Source: Marivita sp030148515 (GTDB lineage Bacteria > Pseudomonadota > Alphaproteobacteria > Rhodobacterales > Rhodobacteraceae). From it: DNA of 64,000 nucleotides. The translations under genes were made by a program, and so were the position numbers. Location of the stretch: positions 1,178,001-1,242,000 of the forward strand of contig NZ_CP180351.1 of assembly GCF_048006345.1 (NCBI RefSeq), in the 5' to 3' direction. Of the stretch, positions 51,002 to 60,228 are shown piece by piece (the stretch's first letter is position 1; each line of letters begins with the position of its first letter). The notes below the pieces were generated by a model. That model saw only the letters and a list, made by a program, of their open reading frames with translations, searched no databases and was not told where the DNA came from.

Positions 51002-51786
51002 CGTCCGTCTCTCCGGCGCAGTTCAATGGGCGCGAAAGTATCGGACTGGCGCAGCTCGACCTTGCCTTCCTTTGCTAGTTCCAAGGACGCGGCAAAGGTC
51101 GCCGCCGTGGCCGACCGCCAGCGCACCGGGTCCGCATCCCAACCGTCCGGCATGTAGCTGGAGATGTCGGTCCAAGACCCTGCAAAGCCGATCAGCCCGC
51201 GCATCCGCTCCAGCGCCTGTTCCATGGTGAAGACCGCGTCGCGGTCCATCACGAAGGGGCGGAACTCGTCTTTGGTGCGGATGCGGGCATAGCCTTGCAT
51301 CAGGTCAAGCAGCGTTGCGGTGTATTCGACCTTGCGCACCCGTTCGACGTCCTGAGTGATCCCTCGGGCAAAGAAATCGCGGCCCAACTGATCGCGGGCC
51401 ATCAGCTTCGCGGCCACATCCCGCATCGCCTGCAGTCGTTCCAGCTGGAACGCAAGATGCGCGGCAAGGTCTTCGCCGGACGGGCCGTCTTCGGTGGGAT
51501 CCGGTGGCAGCAACAGGCGGGATTTGAGAAACGCGAGCCACGCCGCCATCACAAGGTAATCGGCGGCCAGTTCGATGCGCAACGCCTTGGCCTTCTCGAC
51601 AAAGCCCAGATATTGCCGCGCCAGTTCCAGGACAGAAATTTTGCGCAGGTCGACTTTCTGAGTACGGCTGAGTGTCAGAAGCAGGTCAAGCGGGCCTTCG
51701 AACCCGTCAACGTCGACGATCAGTGCTTCCGCCGCCAGCCGATCCGCGACTGAGCTTTCAAAAATGTCCGATGTCGCGTCGTTCAT
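50998..51786 (-). CDS. scpA: Segregation and condensation protein A
   Basis: ScpA, 262 residues, the kleisin that bridges the SMC heads. The start region VDVDGFEGPLDLLLTLSRTQ and KVDLRKISVLELARQYLGFV are diagnostic, and AADYLVMAAWLAFLKSRLLL follows. The C-terminal winged helix is present. It overlaps both neighbours by four bases, so nagZ-scpA-scpB are translationally coupled. Confidence 0.94.
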   Translation of the reverse strand: MNDATSDIFESSVADRLAAEALIVDVDGFEGPLDLLLTLSRTQKVDLRKISVLELARQYLGFVEKAKALRIELAADYLVMAAWLAFLKSRLLLPPDPTEDGPSGEDLAAHLAFQLERLQAMRDVAAKLMARDQLGRDFFARGITQDVERVRKVEYTATLLDLMQGYARIRTKDEFRPFVMDRDAVFTMEQALERMRGLIGFAGSWTDISSYMPDGWDADPVRWRSATAATFAASLELAKEGKVELRQSDTFAPIELRRRDGR

Positions 51787-52796
51787 GCACAGCGCCCTTG
51801 CTCCAGTTCCGCAAGCTTGGCTTTGAGGGCGGCAATGTCAACATCCTGAGGCTGGGTTCGACGCGCCAGCGCGGCCTCGGCACGGGATTGGCTGGCGTCG
51901 GGCATCGTGCCAACACGGTCCATCAGGGCAATGCGTTCAGCCAGATCTCCGTTGCAGTGCAAGATCACGTCGCAGCCTGCGGCGATGGATGCAGCGCCTC
52001 GTTCCGGCACGGTGCCCGACAGCGCCTGCATGCCGATGTCGTCGGTCATCAGAAGGCCAGTAAAGCCCAGATCATGGCGGATGCGTTGTATCATCGTCGG
52101 CGACGTGGTGGCGGGGCCTGTTTCGCCGAACGCGCTGTAGACCAGATGCGCCGTCATCCCCATGGCCACATCGGCAAAGGGGCGGAAAGCCGCGAAATCG
52201 ATCTGATCCAGCGTGCCCGTGGGCACATCGATGCGCGGCAGGTCAAGGTGGCTGTCCATCTGCGCAAGACCGTGGCCGGGAATGTGTTTGATCACCGGGA
52301 ATACGCCGCCCTGCTCGTGGCCTTGGACCACGGCGCGGCCAATTTTTACCACTTGGTCAAGATTTGATCCGTAACACCGGTTGCGCAGGAACGGATGGGT
52401 CTCGGGGCGGGCGACATCCAGCATCGGGGCGCAGTTCGCGTCAATGCCAAGCGCCATCAGTTCATGCGCGATGATCCGATAGCGCAGGCGCATGCCCGCT
52501 TCGGCATTGGGGCCCAACAGGGTCACATGATCCAAAGGCGGCAACCAGTCGGTGACCAATGGCGCTCGCAACCTTTGCACGCGGCCGCCCTCCTGATCGA
52601 TGAAGATGGGCGCGGTCCAGCCGACTGCTGCGCGCAGGTCCGATGTCAAAGCACGGATCTGATCCGCGCTTTCGAGATTGCGGTCGAACAGGATAAACCC
52701 AAACGGATTGGCATCGGCAAAAAATGCGCGCTCTTCCTTGGACAAGCGCACGCCATCACAGCCGAAAATGGCCGCTCCGAACGGTTTGGATGTCAC
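51783..52796 (-). CDS. nagZ: Beta-N-acetylhexosaminidase NagZ
   Basis: NagZ, 337 residues, a family GH3 enzyme that removes N-acetylglucosamine from anhydromuropeptides during cell-wall recycling. Motifs: GFILFDRNLESADQIRALTS, FIDQEGGRVQRLRAPLVTDW, VIKHIPGHGLAQMDSHLDLP (catalytic His loop) and the nucleophile Asp in GLLMTDDIGMQAL. The GTG start overlaps the SPOR gene stop (GTGA), and the open frame upstream is not used. Confidence 0.9.
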   Translation of the reverse strand: MTSKPFGAAIFGCDGVRLSKEERAFFADANPFGFILFDRNLESADQIRALTSDLRAAVGWTAPIFIDQEGGRVQRLRAPLVTDWLPPLDHVTLLGPNAEAGMRLRYRIIAHELMALGIDANCAPMLDVARPETHPFLRNRCYGSNLDQVVKIGRAVVQGHEQGGVFPVIKHIPGHGLAQMDSHLDLPRIDVPTGTLDQIDFAAFRPFADVAMGMTAHLVYSAFGETGPATTSPTMIQRIRHDLGFTGLLMTDDIGMQALSGTVPERGAASIAAGCDVILHCNGDLAERIALMDRVGTMPDASQSRAEAALARRTQPQDVDIAALKAKLAELEQGRCA

Positions 52797-53776
52797 CGGC
52801 TGACCACGGGGATGCAGTCCGCACCCTCGGCCACAAGGGCAGCGCAGAAGCGCCGCGACTCGCTCAGGTCCTCGAACCCATGTGCGCGAAGACGGTAAAA
52901 GACACGACCGCCTGATGTGGCTTCTTCGATCACGCGCTCCTTGTCGCCAAGGTATTCGCCAAACCGGGCCGACAGCTTCGTCCATTGCTCGCGGGCGATT
53001 TCAGGACTGTCAAACGCGCCGAATTGCACCAGACGGGTGCCTGCCGGAATGGCACCAGGGTCGCGTTCCGCGACGCCAGCGGACACATCCCGCGCAGCTG
53101 GGGACGACAGGGATGCGAGTTGAAGTCCCGCAGGGCGCTGCGCTGGCCGCAACGACCGCGCGACACCCGGAACCGACTGCGGAATGACGTCCGCGGACGC
53201 CAGCTCTTCCGTTTCGGCTGTGCTGTCGAACACGCCAGTTCCGGGCGCCGGGGCGATTTCCGTGAAGGGCGTTGCGTTTGCCGCGATCTGATCTGCCAAC
53301 GCCTTGATCGGGTCATCTGCATTCGCGATATCGGTCAGCGACAGTGCCGGAGCCTGTGTTGCGGCATCCTGCTGAAGTGCTGCAAGCGCAACTTCTTCCT
53401 GCGGAGTGAGCGTGCGGGTGTCTGTGATCTCGGTCACGATCATATCGTCTTCGGTGATATCAAGCGGACGTGGGGCCAGAACGATCTGATCCGGTGGCGG
53501 CGCCGAGGTGCCAAGCCCGGCGACGTCGTTCACCGCCAAACCTTCGTGGCGCGCGATCTGTCCGCCGGGATTCTCCGGAGCGACGCGCATCGGGCCTTCG
53601 ATCGCCCGCACCACGGGCACGCCCGAAACGTCACGCATGATCAGCCGGTATCCCCAAACTGCCACACCAATCACCAGTGCCAGCGACATGGCCGCGCCCA
53701 GCCAATTGGCTGTCGTGGCCAGGTTGCCAGACGTCCCTTCCCCGCGTGCGGGGCCCGTCATATGCATGTCTGCCAT
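52793..53776 (-). CDS. SPOR-domain membrane protein
   Basis: A 327-residue bitopic protein. One membrane helix (about residues 24-46, NWLGAAMSLALVIGVAVWGY) is followed by a long disordered Pro/Ala-rich periplasmic linker and a C-terminal SPOR domain (GTRLVQFGAFDSPEIAREQW, VFYRLRAHGFEDLSESRRFC). SPOR domains bind denuded septal peptidoglycan, so a division role is likely. It lies between argS and nagZ, and its stop is coupled to nagZ. Confidence 0.85.
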   Translation of the reverse strand: MADMHMTGPARGEGTSGNLATTANWLGAAMSLALVIGVAVWGYRLIMRDVSGVPVVRAIEGPMRVAPENPGGQIARHEGLAVNDVAGLGTSAPPPDQIVLAPRPLDITEDDMIVTEITDTRTLTPQEEVALAALQQDAATQAPALSLTDIANADDPIKALADQIAANATPFTEIAPAPGTGVFDSTAETEELASADVIPQSVPGVARSLRPAQRPAGLQLASLSSPAARDVSAGVAERDPGAIPAGTRLVQFGAFDSPEIAREQWTKLSARFGEYLGDKERVIEEATSGGRVFYRLRAHGFEDLSESRRFCAALVAEGADCIPVVSR

Positions 53777-53850
53777 GTCCGCCTCATTGTCCGGCGGTCG
53801 TTGCCACCGGTGGTTTCTTGCCTTTGCCTCAACCGATCGCGGCGCTTGTG

Positions 53851-55596
53851 TCAGCGCATTTCTTCGACCGGAGTGACTCCCAAGATACCAAGGCCTGCGG
53901 AAATAACAACAGAGACGGACCGCGCGAGGGCGATTTTCGCCTGTGTGGCGTCGGTGTTGCCTTCCTGCAAAAAGCGCAGTTCCGGAACATCGTTGCCCTT
54001 GTTGTACAGCGCGTGCAGATCGGAGGCGAGTTCATAGAGATAGAACGCGATCCGATGCGGCTCGTTTGTGCGGGCGGCAATCTCGACCAAACGCGGCCAT
54101 TCAGCCAGTTTGCGGGCCACGGCCAATTCGCTGTCGTGGGTCATGCCTGACAGATCGACCCCGGCCAGCGTGGCATCATCCACAGCAATTCCGGCCTCTT
54201 TGGCCTTGCGCAACACCGAATGCACCCGCGCATTGGCGTATTGCACGTAAAAGACCGGGTTGTCCTTGGACTGTTCCAGCACCTTGTCGAAATCGAAATC
54301 AAGCGGCGCGTCATTCTTGCGGGTGAGCATGTGGAACCGCGTCACATCGGGACCCACCTGATCGACCACGTCGCGGAGCATGACAAAGGTCCCTGCCCGC
54401 TTGGACATCTTGAACGGCTCTCCGTTCTTGAACAGCTTGACCAACTGCGTGAGCTTGATGTCGAGCGGTGTCTTTCCGTCTGACAGCGCACTGACCGCCG
54501 CCTTCATCCGTTTCACATAGCCACCGTGATCGGCGCCGAAGACGTCGATCAACAGGTCATAGCCGCGCTGAACCTTGTCATAGTGATAGGCGATGTCGGG
54601 GGCGAAGTACGTCCATGCCCCGTCCGATTTCTGGATCGGCCGATCCACATCATCCCCATGCGCAGTGGACCGGAACAAGGTCTGTTCGCGCGGTTCCCAA
54701 TCCTCGGGTGTTTTGCCCTTGGGTGGTTCCAGCGTACCCCGGTAGATCAGACCCTTATCGTCAAGAGACTTGATTGCGGCTTCGATCATGCCTGTTCCAT
54801 AGAGCGATTTTTCGCTGAAGAACCGATCCATCTCGACGCCGAGCAAGGCAAGGTCACTGCGGATCAGCAGCATCATCGCATCGGTGGCAAAGTCGCGCAC
54901 CTCTTCCAGCCACTCTTCTTCCGGCGCGTTGAGGTATTTGTCGCCGATCTTGTCCTTGAGCGCTTCACCCACCTCGATCAGGTAGTCACCGGGATAGCTG
55001 CCCTCGGGCCAGTCAACGCTCAGATCGTGCGCTTCCTGATACCGCAGGTACACCGACCGGGCGAGCACATCGACCTGCGCGCCCCCATCGTTGATGTAGT
55101 ATTCCCTTGTGACGTCATATCCCGCGTAATCGAGCAACGACGCCAATGCATCCCCAAAGACCGCGCCCCGTGTATGACCCACATGCAGCGGGCCGGTGGG
55201 GTTGGCAGACACATATTCCACGTTGACCTTTTTGCCCTGCCCCATGTCGGATTTGCCATAGGTCGTGCCCTCGGTCAGGATCGCCTTGGGCAAGGACTGC
55301 CAGACGCCATCGCCAAGCCGCATGTTGAGAAAGCCCGGACCGGCGACTTCGGCGGACGACACACGCGCATCATCAACCAGCTTGGCAGCCAGAGCCTCGG
55401 CGATGTCACGCGGTTTGGCTCCGGCAGGTTTTGCCAGCACCATCGCCGCGTTGGTGGCCATATCACCATGCAGCGGGTCGCGTGGCGGCTCGACCGTCAC
55501 ATTGGCAAAGTCGAGACCACTTGGCAGCGCGCCTTCGGCCACCATCGCGTTCAGGCTATCAATCACAAGCGCCCGGATATCGGAGAAGAGGTTCAT
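53851..55596 (-). CDS. argS: Arginine--tRNA ligase
   Basis: Class I arginyl-tRNA synthetase, 581 residues. The HIGH-type motif is in NPTGPLHVGHTRGAVFGDAL. KMSKRAGTFVMLRDVVDQVG supplies a KMSK-like loop. The ArgRS-specific N-terminal domain (VTVEPPRDPLHGDMATNAAM) and the helical anticodon-binding domain ending in the LHALYNKGNDVPELRFL region are present. The ATG at MNLFSDIRAL has AAGGA 9 nt upstream; the longer open frame upstream is antisense noise. Confidence 0.95.
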   Translation of the reverse strand: MNLFSDIRALVIDSLNAMVAEGALPSGLDFANVTVEPPRDPLHGDMATNAAMVLAKPAGAKPRDIAEALAAKLVDDARVSSAEVAGPGFLNMRLGDGVWQSLPKAILTEGTTYGKSDMGQGKKVNVEYVSANPTGPLHVGHTRGAVFGDALASLLDYAGYDVTREYYINDGGAQVDVLARSVYLRYQEAHDLSVDWPEGSYPGDYLIEVGEALKDKIGDKYLNAPEEEWLEEVRDFATDAMMLLIRSDLALLGVEMDRFFSEKSLYGTGMIEAAIKSLDDKGLIYRGTLEPPKGKTPEDWEPREQTLFRSTAHGDDVDRPIQKSDGAWTYFAPDIAYHYDKVQRGYDLLIDVFGADHGGYVKRMKAAVSALSDGKTPLDIKLTQLVKLFKNGEPFKMSKRAGTFVMLRDVVDQVGPDVTRFHMLTRKNDAPLDFDFDKVLEQSKDNPVFYVQYANARVHSVLRKAKEAGIAVDDATLAGVDLSGMTHDSELAVARKLAEWPRLVEIAARTNEPHRIAFYLYELASDLHALYNKGNDVPELRFLQEGNTDATQAKIALARSVSVVISAGLGILGVTPVEEMR

Positions 55597-55652
55597 GTCA
55601 CACGTCCTTTGTTCGGAACGTCCTCTACCACCTTGGCGCGCGGCGTCAAACC

Positions 55653-57482
55653 TCAGGCTTGCTGTTCGACTTTGGCGCGATGCTCTTTCATCGGAAGCAT
55701 GGCAATCAGACGGGTGCCGCGCGTGTCCTTGGGCGTATCCTTCGGCCCCAGAATGCGCAGCGTGCCGCGCGGGCCGATATCGGCAATCGGGATGCCTTCT
55801 GGATGGGTGTTGTACCAATCCTCGAGGGTGAATTCCTCGGACAATGTGGTGGAGCGGAATTCCCAACCGTCCCACATGCGGCGCTGCACCTGCCAGTAGG
55901 TCTCGCCCGCGCCAATGGCCCGCCCGCCCAGTTTCGGCGGCAGAGCATAGCGGGCTGAATCCGAGGTTTCACGGGCCAACTGGTAGACATTCTCGCGTCC
56001 GAACTCCGGAGCGAGGTCGGTGGCGACCAGTGTGTTGTAGGCATCGTTGTCGGTGGCGGCGATGACGGTTTCATAGGCCATCAGATCCAGCCGGTGCTCT
56101 GCCCCTTCCGACAGAATGTCGCCCGTGTAGATGCTGAGGCCTGCATCCCGCGCCTCGCGCAGATGGCTGCGGTTCGGGTCCGAGATCATCACTGGCAGAT
56201 CGAGCTTTTTCAGCAGCGACCCGAATTCCACTGTCCAGCGGTTCCCACCCACCAAAAGCACTCCGGGGGTGCTGGATGCGGTCAAAACAAGCAACGTCGC
56301 TACCGGCTTCAGCGTGAATCCGTGCAAAACAACCGTGCCGGCCACCAGCGCAAAGGCGAGCGACGAGATCTGCGCCGCGTCCTCGATCCCGGCCTGAACG
56401 AGACGGTCCCCGAAGAGGCCCGCAACGGCGACCAAAACCACGCCGCGCGGGCCGGTGAAAGCCACCAACAGGCGTTCCGCCCAAGGCACGTTGGAAAAGG
56501 CCAGCGAAATCAGCACGGTCACCGGGCGCGCGATCAGGATCACGGCGACCACCGTCGCCAGCGTCTGCCAGTTCATCGCCAGAAGGGTCTCGCGGGTCAT
56601 GTTGGCGGCCAGCAGAATGAACACGCCGGATACAAGCAGGATCGTCGCATGTTCCTTGAAGCGGTGCATCTCGGCATGGCTGGGCAGATGCGCGTTGGCG
56701 ATCCAGACGCCCATGATGGTCACGGCAAGAAGCCCGCTTTCATGCAGCAGCGAGTCCGAGGCGGCAAAGGCCACCAGCACGCTCACAAACAGCACCGGCA
56801 CCTTCATGTATTCCGGCACCCAGCCGCTGGAGAAGGATTTCGCGATGCCCCAGCCTGCGGCAAGCCCAACCAGAGTGGCGACAACGATTCCGATGGCAAG
56901 CTCGGTGATGGCCTGTTCCACCGTGGTCGCGGTCTGCCAGACCAGCACCACTTCGAAGGCCAAAACTGCGGCCAAAGCGCCTGCCGGGTCGTTCACAATG
57001 GCTTCCCATTGCAAAAGCGCCGCCGGGCGGCGTTTCAACCGCGCCTGACGCAACAGCGGTGCAATCACCGTTGGCCCGGTGACGATCATGATGCCGCCAA
57101 ACACTGCCGACGTGGCCCAACTGAGCCCACCTACATAATGCAGCACGGAGGCAGACAGCAGCCAACCGATGGGGCCGCCGATAAAGACCAGTCGTTTAAC
57201 GCCAACCGCCGCATCCGTCAGGGATTTGAAATTGAGCGTCAGACCCCCTTCAAAGAGGATGATCGCCACTGCAATTGCCACAATCGGTTGCAGCAAATCT
57301 CCCATCGCCACGGACGGATCGAGGATGCCGAACACCGGACCCACGAGCAGACCTGCCAGCAACATCAGAACAATCGCCGGAAGGTTCAACCGCCATGCCA
57401 GCCACTGGGCGCCGACGCCCAGAACTCCGACCAATGCAAAAGCGGTGACCGGATTCATTCCGGCGTCTGCAGGTGTTGCCAC
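55653..57482 (-). CDS. Cation:proton antiporter (CPA family) with RCK domain
   Basis: A 609-residue membrane protein. The first ~395 residues hold about 12-13 helices of an NhaP-like Na+(K+)/H+ antiporter, with the ion-binding pair in QWEAIVNDPAGALAAVLAFE and the FTGPRGVVLVAVAGLFGDRL motif. A C-terminal Rossmann-type RCK/TrkA-N domain follows (LLVGGNRWTVEFGSLLKKLD, VIAATDNDAYNTLVATDLAP), suggesting nucleotide or redox gating. The start is a GTG with AAGGA 8 nt upstream. It is co-oriented with dgt, 12 nt downstream of its stop. Confidence 0.88.
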   Translation of the reverse strand: MATPADAGMNPVTAFALVGVLGVGAQWLAWRLNLPAIVLMLLAGLLVGPVFGILDPSVAMGDLLQPIVAIAVAIILFEGGLTLNFKSLTDAAVGVKRLVFIGGPIGWLLSASVLHYVGGLSWATSAVFGGIMIVTGPTVIAPLLRQARLKRRPAALLQWEAIVNDPAGALAAVLAFEVVLVWQTATTVEQAITELAIGIVVATLVGLAAGWGIAKSFSSGWVPEYMKVPVLFVSVLVAFAASDSLLHESGLLAVTIMGVWIANAHLPSHAEMHRFKEHATILLVSGVFILLAANMTRETLLAMNWQTLATVVAVILIARPVTVLISLAFSNVPWAERLLVAFTGPRGVVLVAVAGLFGDRLVQAGIEDAAQISSLAFALVAGTVVLHGFTLKPVATLLVLTASSTPGVLLVGGNRWTVEFGSLLKKLDLPVMISDPNRSHLREARDAGLSIYTGDILSEGAEHRLDLMAYETVIAATDNDAYNTLVATDLAPEFGRENVYQLARETSDSARYALPPKLGGRAIGAGETYWQVQRRMWDGWEFRSTTLSEEFTLEDWYNTHPEGIPIADIGPRGTLRILGPKDTPKDTRGTRLIAMLPMKEHRAKVEQQA

Positions 57483-57494
57483 GATGTATTCCTT

Positions 57495-58655
57495 TTATGA
57501 CCTTGCGGAAATCACATCCGAACCCGTCAGGCGCGCATGCTCCTGCAGGGCAAACCGGTCGGTCATCCCGGCTATGTAATCCCCGACAAGCCGTGCGAGT
57601 TCCGTCTCGGTTTCAATTTCTGCAACATCCTTGCGCCATTGCTTGGGCAAAAGGGCCGGATCGGACATAAAAAGCGGGAAGAGTTCGTTGATCACCTTGG
57701 TGACCTGCGCGCGCATCTCGATCACGCCGGGCGCGCGGTACATGCGGTGGAACAGGAATTCGCGGATCACCTTGAGGTCAGACCAGAGCGCAGGGTTGAA
57801 TTGCACCATCATCCGCCCCGCTGCGCGGATGTCCTCGGGCGATTTTGGGTCGAGCTCTTTCAGGTTGGCGCGGGTTACGGTGATCACATCGCTGACCAGA
57901 ACGCCGAAGAACCGGCGCAGCGCCTCATGGCGGCGGCGGTAGTAATTCAGGCCGGGGTAGATGCGATCTACTTCTGCAAAACAATCACTTACGATGGGAA
58001 GCTCAGCCAGTTCGTCGGTCGAGAACAGCTCTGCCCGCAGGCCATCATGCAAATCGTGGTGGTTGTAGGCGATGTCGTCGGACAAGGCCGCGACCTGCGC
58101 CTCGGCGCTTGCGTGTGTGTGCAGTTCCAGATCGTGCCTTGCGTTATATGCCGCCAGCGCGTGCGGGATCGGCTGCTTCACCGGACCGTTGTGTTTTGCA
58201 ATGCCTTCAAGAGTTTCCCAGGTGAGGTTCAACCCGTCGAAATCGGCGTAGTGCCGCTCCAGGGCGGTGACGATGCGGATCGCCTGTGCGTTGTGATCGA
58301 ACCCTCCATAGGGCTGCATCAGCGCATCAAGCGCGTCTTCTCCCGTATGACCAAAAGGCGTGTGCCCCAGATCATGCGCCAGCGCCACGGCTTCGGTCAG
58401 TTCCAGATCCAGCCCCAACGTCTTGGAAATGGTGCGCGCCACCTGTCCAACTTCGATGGAATGGGTCAGGCGCGTACGGAAGTAATCGCCCTCGTGTTCG
58501 ATGAAGACCTGTGTCTTATGCTTGAGCCGTCGAAATGCCGAGGCGTGAATGATCCGATCCCGGTCCCGCTGGAAACAGGAGCGAAAGGCGCTTTCCTCTT
58601 CGGGGTATAGCCTACCGCGCGACGTGGCCGGATCGCATGCAAATTGCGCCGTCAT
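57495..58655 (-). CDS. dgt: Deoxyguanosinetriphosphate triphosphohydrolase-like protein
   Basis: A 386-residue HD-domain enzyme that splits dNTPs to nucleoside and triphosphate. Start features: RDRDRIIHASAFRRLKHKTQ. The metal-binding HD motif is visible in LTHSIEVGQVARTI and AVALAHDLGHTPFGHTGEDA, with the second Asp in AALSDDIAYNHHDLHDGLRA. The length and the HNGPVKQP segment fit the Dgt-like type 2 group common in alphaproteobacteria. The ATG has AGGCGG 6 nt upstream. It is divergent from erpA. Confidence 0.9.
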   Translation of the reverse strand: MTAQFACDPATSRGRLYPEEESAFRSCFQRDRDRIIHASAFRRLKHKTQVFIEHEGDYFRTRLTHSIEVGQVARTISKTLGLDLELTEAVALAHDLGHTPFGHTGEDALDALMQPYGGFDHNAQAIRIVTALERHYADFDGLNLTWETLEGIAKHNGPVKQPIPHALAAYNARHDLELHTHASAEAQVAALSDDIAYNHHDLHDGLRAELFSTDELAELPIVSDCFAEVDRIYPGLNYYRRRHEALRRFFGVLVSDVITVTRANLKELDPKSPEDIRAAGRMMVQFNPALWSDLKVIREFLFHRMYRAPGVIEMRAQVTKVINELFPLFMSDPALLPKQWRKDVAEIETETELARLVGDYIAGMTDRFALQEHARLTGSDVISARS

Positions 58656-58738
58656 GTTCGACCGCCTGTTCTTGTTCCCTGTCCCGACTGCCCTTATATT
58701 CAGATCACGGAACAATTCAAAGCGAACCCGAGGGTGAC

Positions 58739-59062
58739 ATGCAGCTTCCACCGAAAGTGACGATTCGTGCGTTCGAACGTTTGTCCGAGATCGGCGCCAG
58801 TGCCGAGGGCAAGGCCCTGCGCATCGCGGTTGAAGGCGGTGGCTGTTCCGGGTTCCAGTATGAGATCAAACTGGATGAACCGGCGGCAGACGATCTGGTG
58901 CTTGAAGGGCAAGGTGAACGCGTTGTTGTGGATTCGGTGTCCCTGCCGTTTCTCTCAAACGCGGTGATCGACTTTTCCGAAGAACTGATTGGCGCGCGGT
59001 TCGTGATCGAGAACCCGAATGCCACATCATCCTGTGGCTGCGGTACAAGCTTCTCGATGTAA
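58739..59062 (+). CDS. erpA: A-type iron-sulfur carrier ErpA
   Basis: A 107-residue HesB/IscA-type protein that delivers Fe-S clusters. The three ligand cysteines are in VEGGGCSGFQYEIKLDEP and TSSCGCGTSFSM. The insertion-protein pattern VDSVSLPFLSNAVIDFSEEL and GARFVIENPNATSSCGC is that of ErpA rather than IscA, but the distinction is from pattern only. It is divergent from dgt and followed by a G-rich hairpin. Confidence 0.88.
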   Translation: MQLPPKVTIRAFERLSEIGASAEGKALRIAVEGGGCSGFQYEIKLDEPAADDLVLEGQGERVVVDSVSLPFLSNAVIDFSEELIGARFVIENPNATSSCGCGTSFSM

Positions 59063-59067
59063 GGATC

Positions 59068-59083
59068 GGGGGCTGCGGCCCCC
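59068..59083. terminator. G-rich hairpin between erpA and the convergent gene
   Basis: A 6-bp stem GGGGGC/GCCCCC with loop TGCG lies just after erpA and just beyond the minus-strand gene, so it can end both transcripts. Confidence 0.55.
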
Positions 59084-59089
59084 CTCCCA

Positions 59090-60166
59090 TCAATGCAATG
59101 CGTTGGGCGTTTCGGCGCGGGCGAAGCCATGGAAGAAGTCGTGAAAATGGTTCGACGAGGTTTCCGCCTGTTCCAGCACGCGCATGGCCTCGGGTGACAG
59201 CCGGTCTTCCATGTAAAGACGCATGCTGATCCAATCCCCGCTGCGGGCATCGTCCAGGCTGAACATCGCTTCTGACATCTCGCGCATGGGTGTGGCGCGG
59301 CTGACATTGTGGTCAAACCGCATCCGGTCATAGACAAAGCCCTTGGCGAAGGCGGTATCGCCGACCAAAGCCTGATGCCAGTTGCACACCAGAAATTCGT
59401 GGTAATCGTCTTGAACGCTGACGGATGGACCATCAGTCACGGTAAAGAGCGCCGTTTCCCGTTTCAGCCAATCGGTCCAGAGCACGGGCGGCACGTCTCC
59501 GGCGTAATGCATCGCGATGCAAATCTCGGACAAGAGATCGGCGTTCTGTTCGATGAATGCGAGGATTCCGGCAAAGTGCAGACTGCGCTTGCCGTCGGCG
59601 TCAAGCTGCGGGTCGCAGCGGCCATATTCGCTGAGATAGAACACAAGATGTGTCAGCTCATACGCGGCTTTCTTGTTGGGCAACGCGAAGGTGTCGGACC
59701 GTCCCATGAAGTAGCGCGCGCGGTCTTCCAGTGTCGCGTCCTCGCCCTTTGGCGCCATATCGCGCCGTGCCATCAGCCGCTGCGCTTCCATGCGTTGCAG
59801 ATCGGACAGTTCTGCGCGAGGCAGATCCCGGGTCTGCGCCCAATGGACAATGCGCTCTGCGTGGTTTCCAGCCATGCCGAGGTCTTCAAGGTCGAGCGTG
59901 ATCGACAGGAAGAACCGGTAGTATTGTGGGAAGAAGCGCAGGCGTTTTTCGACTGATTGGTAAAATTCCGTGTAGGCGTCGAGCGCGGCATCACCCGGAC
60001 GGGTGCCCGTACATTCCAGAATGTTCAAAATTTCTGCGTTTTCCTTGAGCCAGAACACGTCATCGCCATGGCGGCGGTGTTCGGCAAAGCAGCTCAGAAG
60101 CGCGCCAAGGCGCGCTTCTTGCGATGTGATCCGGGACGGGGGGGTGAAAGTGATGACATTGGTCAT
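59090..60166 (-). CDS. Uncharacterised helical protein partnered with the FTSGS-repeat protein
   Basis: A 358-residue soluble protein without a motif I can assign. It is mostly helical by composition, rich in His, Trp and Tyr: EHRRHGDDVFWLKENAEILN, FPQYYRFFLSITLDLEDLGM, YELTHLVFYLSEYGRCDPQL, ICIAMHYAGDVPPVLW and a His-rich end SSNHFHDFFHGFARAETPN. The clustered His, Glu and Asp could bind metal, but this is speculation. AAGGAGG lies 8 nt before the ATG. It follows the repeat gene on the same strand after 62 nt, so a joint operon is likely. I recall a roseobacter family called DUF6902 for such proteins; not verified. Confidence 0.7.
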   Translation of the reverse strand: MTNVITFTPPSRITSQEARLGALLSCFAEHRRHGDDVFWLKENAEILNILECTGTRPGDAALDAYTEFYQSVEKRLRFFPQYYRFFLSITLDLEDLGMAGNHAERIVHWAQTRDLPRAELSDLQRMEAQRLMARRDMAPKGEDATLEDRARYFMGRSDTFALPNKKAAYELTHLVFYLSEYGRCDPQLDADGKRSLHFAGILAFIEQNADLLSEICIAMHYAGDVPPVLWTDWLKRETALFTVTDGPSVSVQDDYHEFLVCNWHQALVGDTAFAKGFVYDRMRFDHNVSRATPMREMSEAMFSLDDARSGDWISMRLYMEDRLSPEAMRVLEQAETSSNHFHDFFHGFARAETPNALH

Positions 60167-60228
60167 GGTTCAATCCTCCTTGGGGGGTAACAAGGGACAG
60201 GCCTCCCCGCCCCGGGTCAAAGCGTCAC

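Noticed and set aside
56094..57500. 468-codon plus-strand open frame
   Set aside because: Antisense to the antiporter; extremely rich in His, Arg and Gln without any domain.
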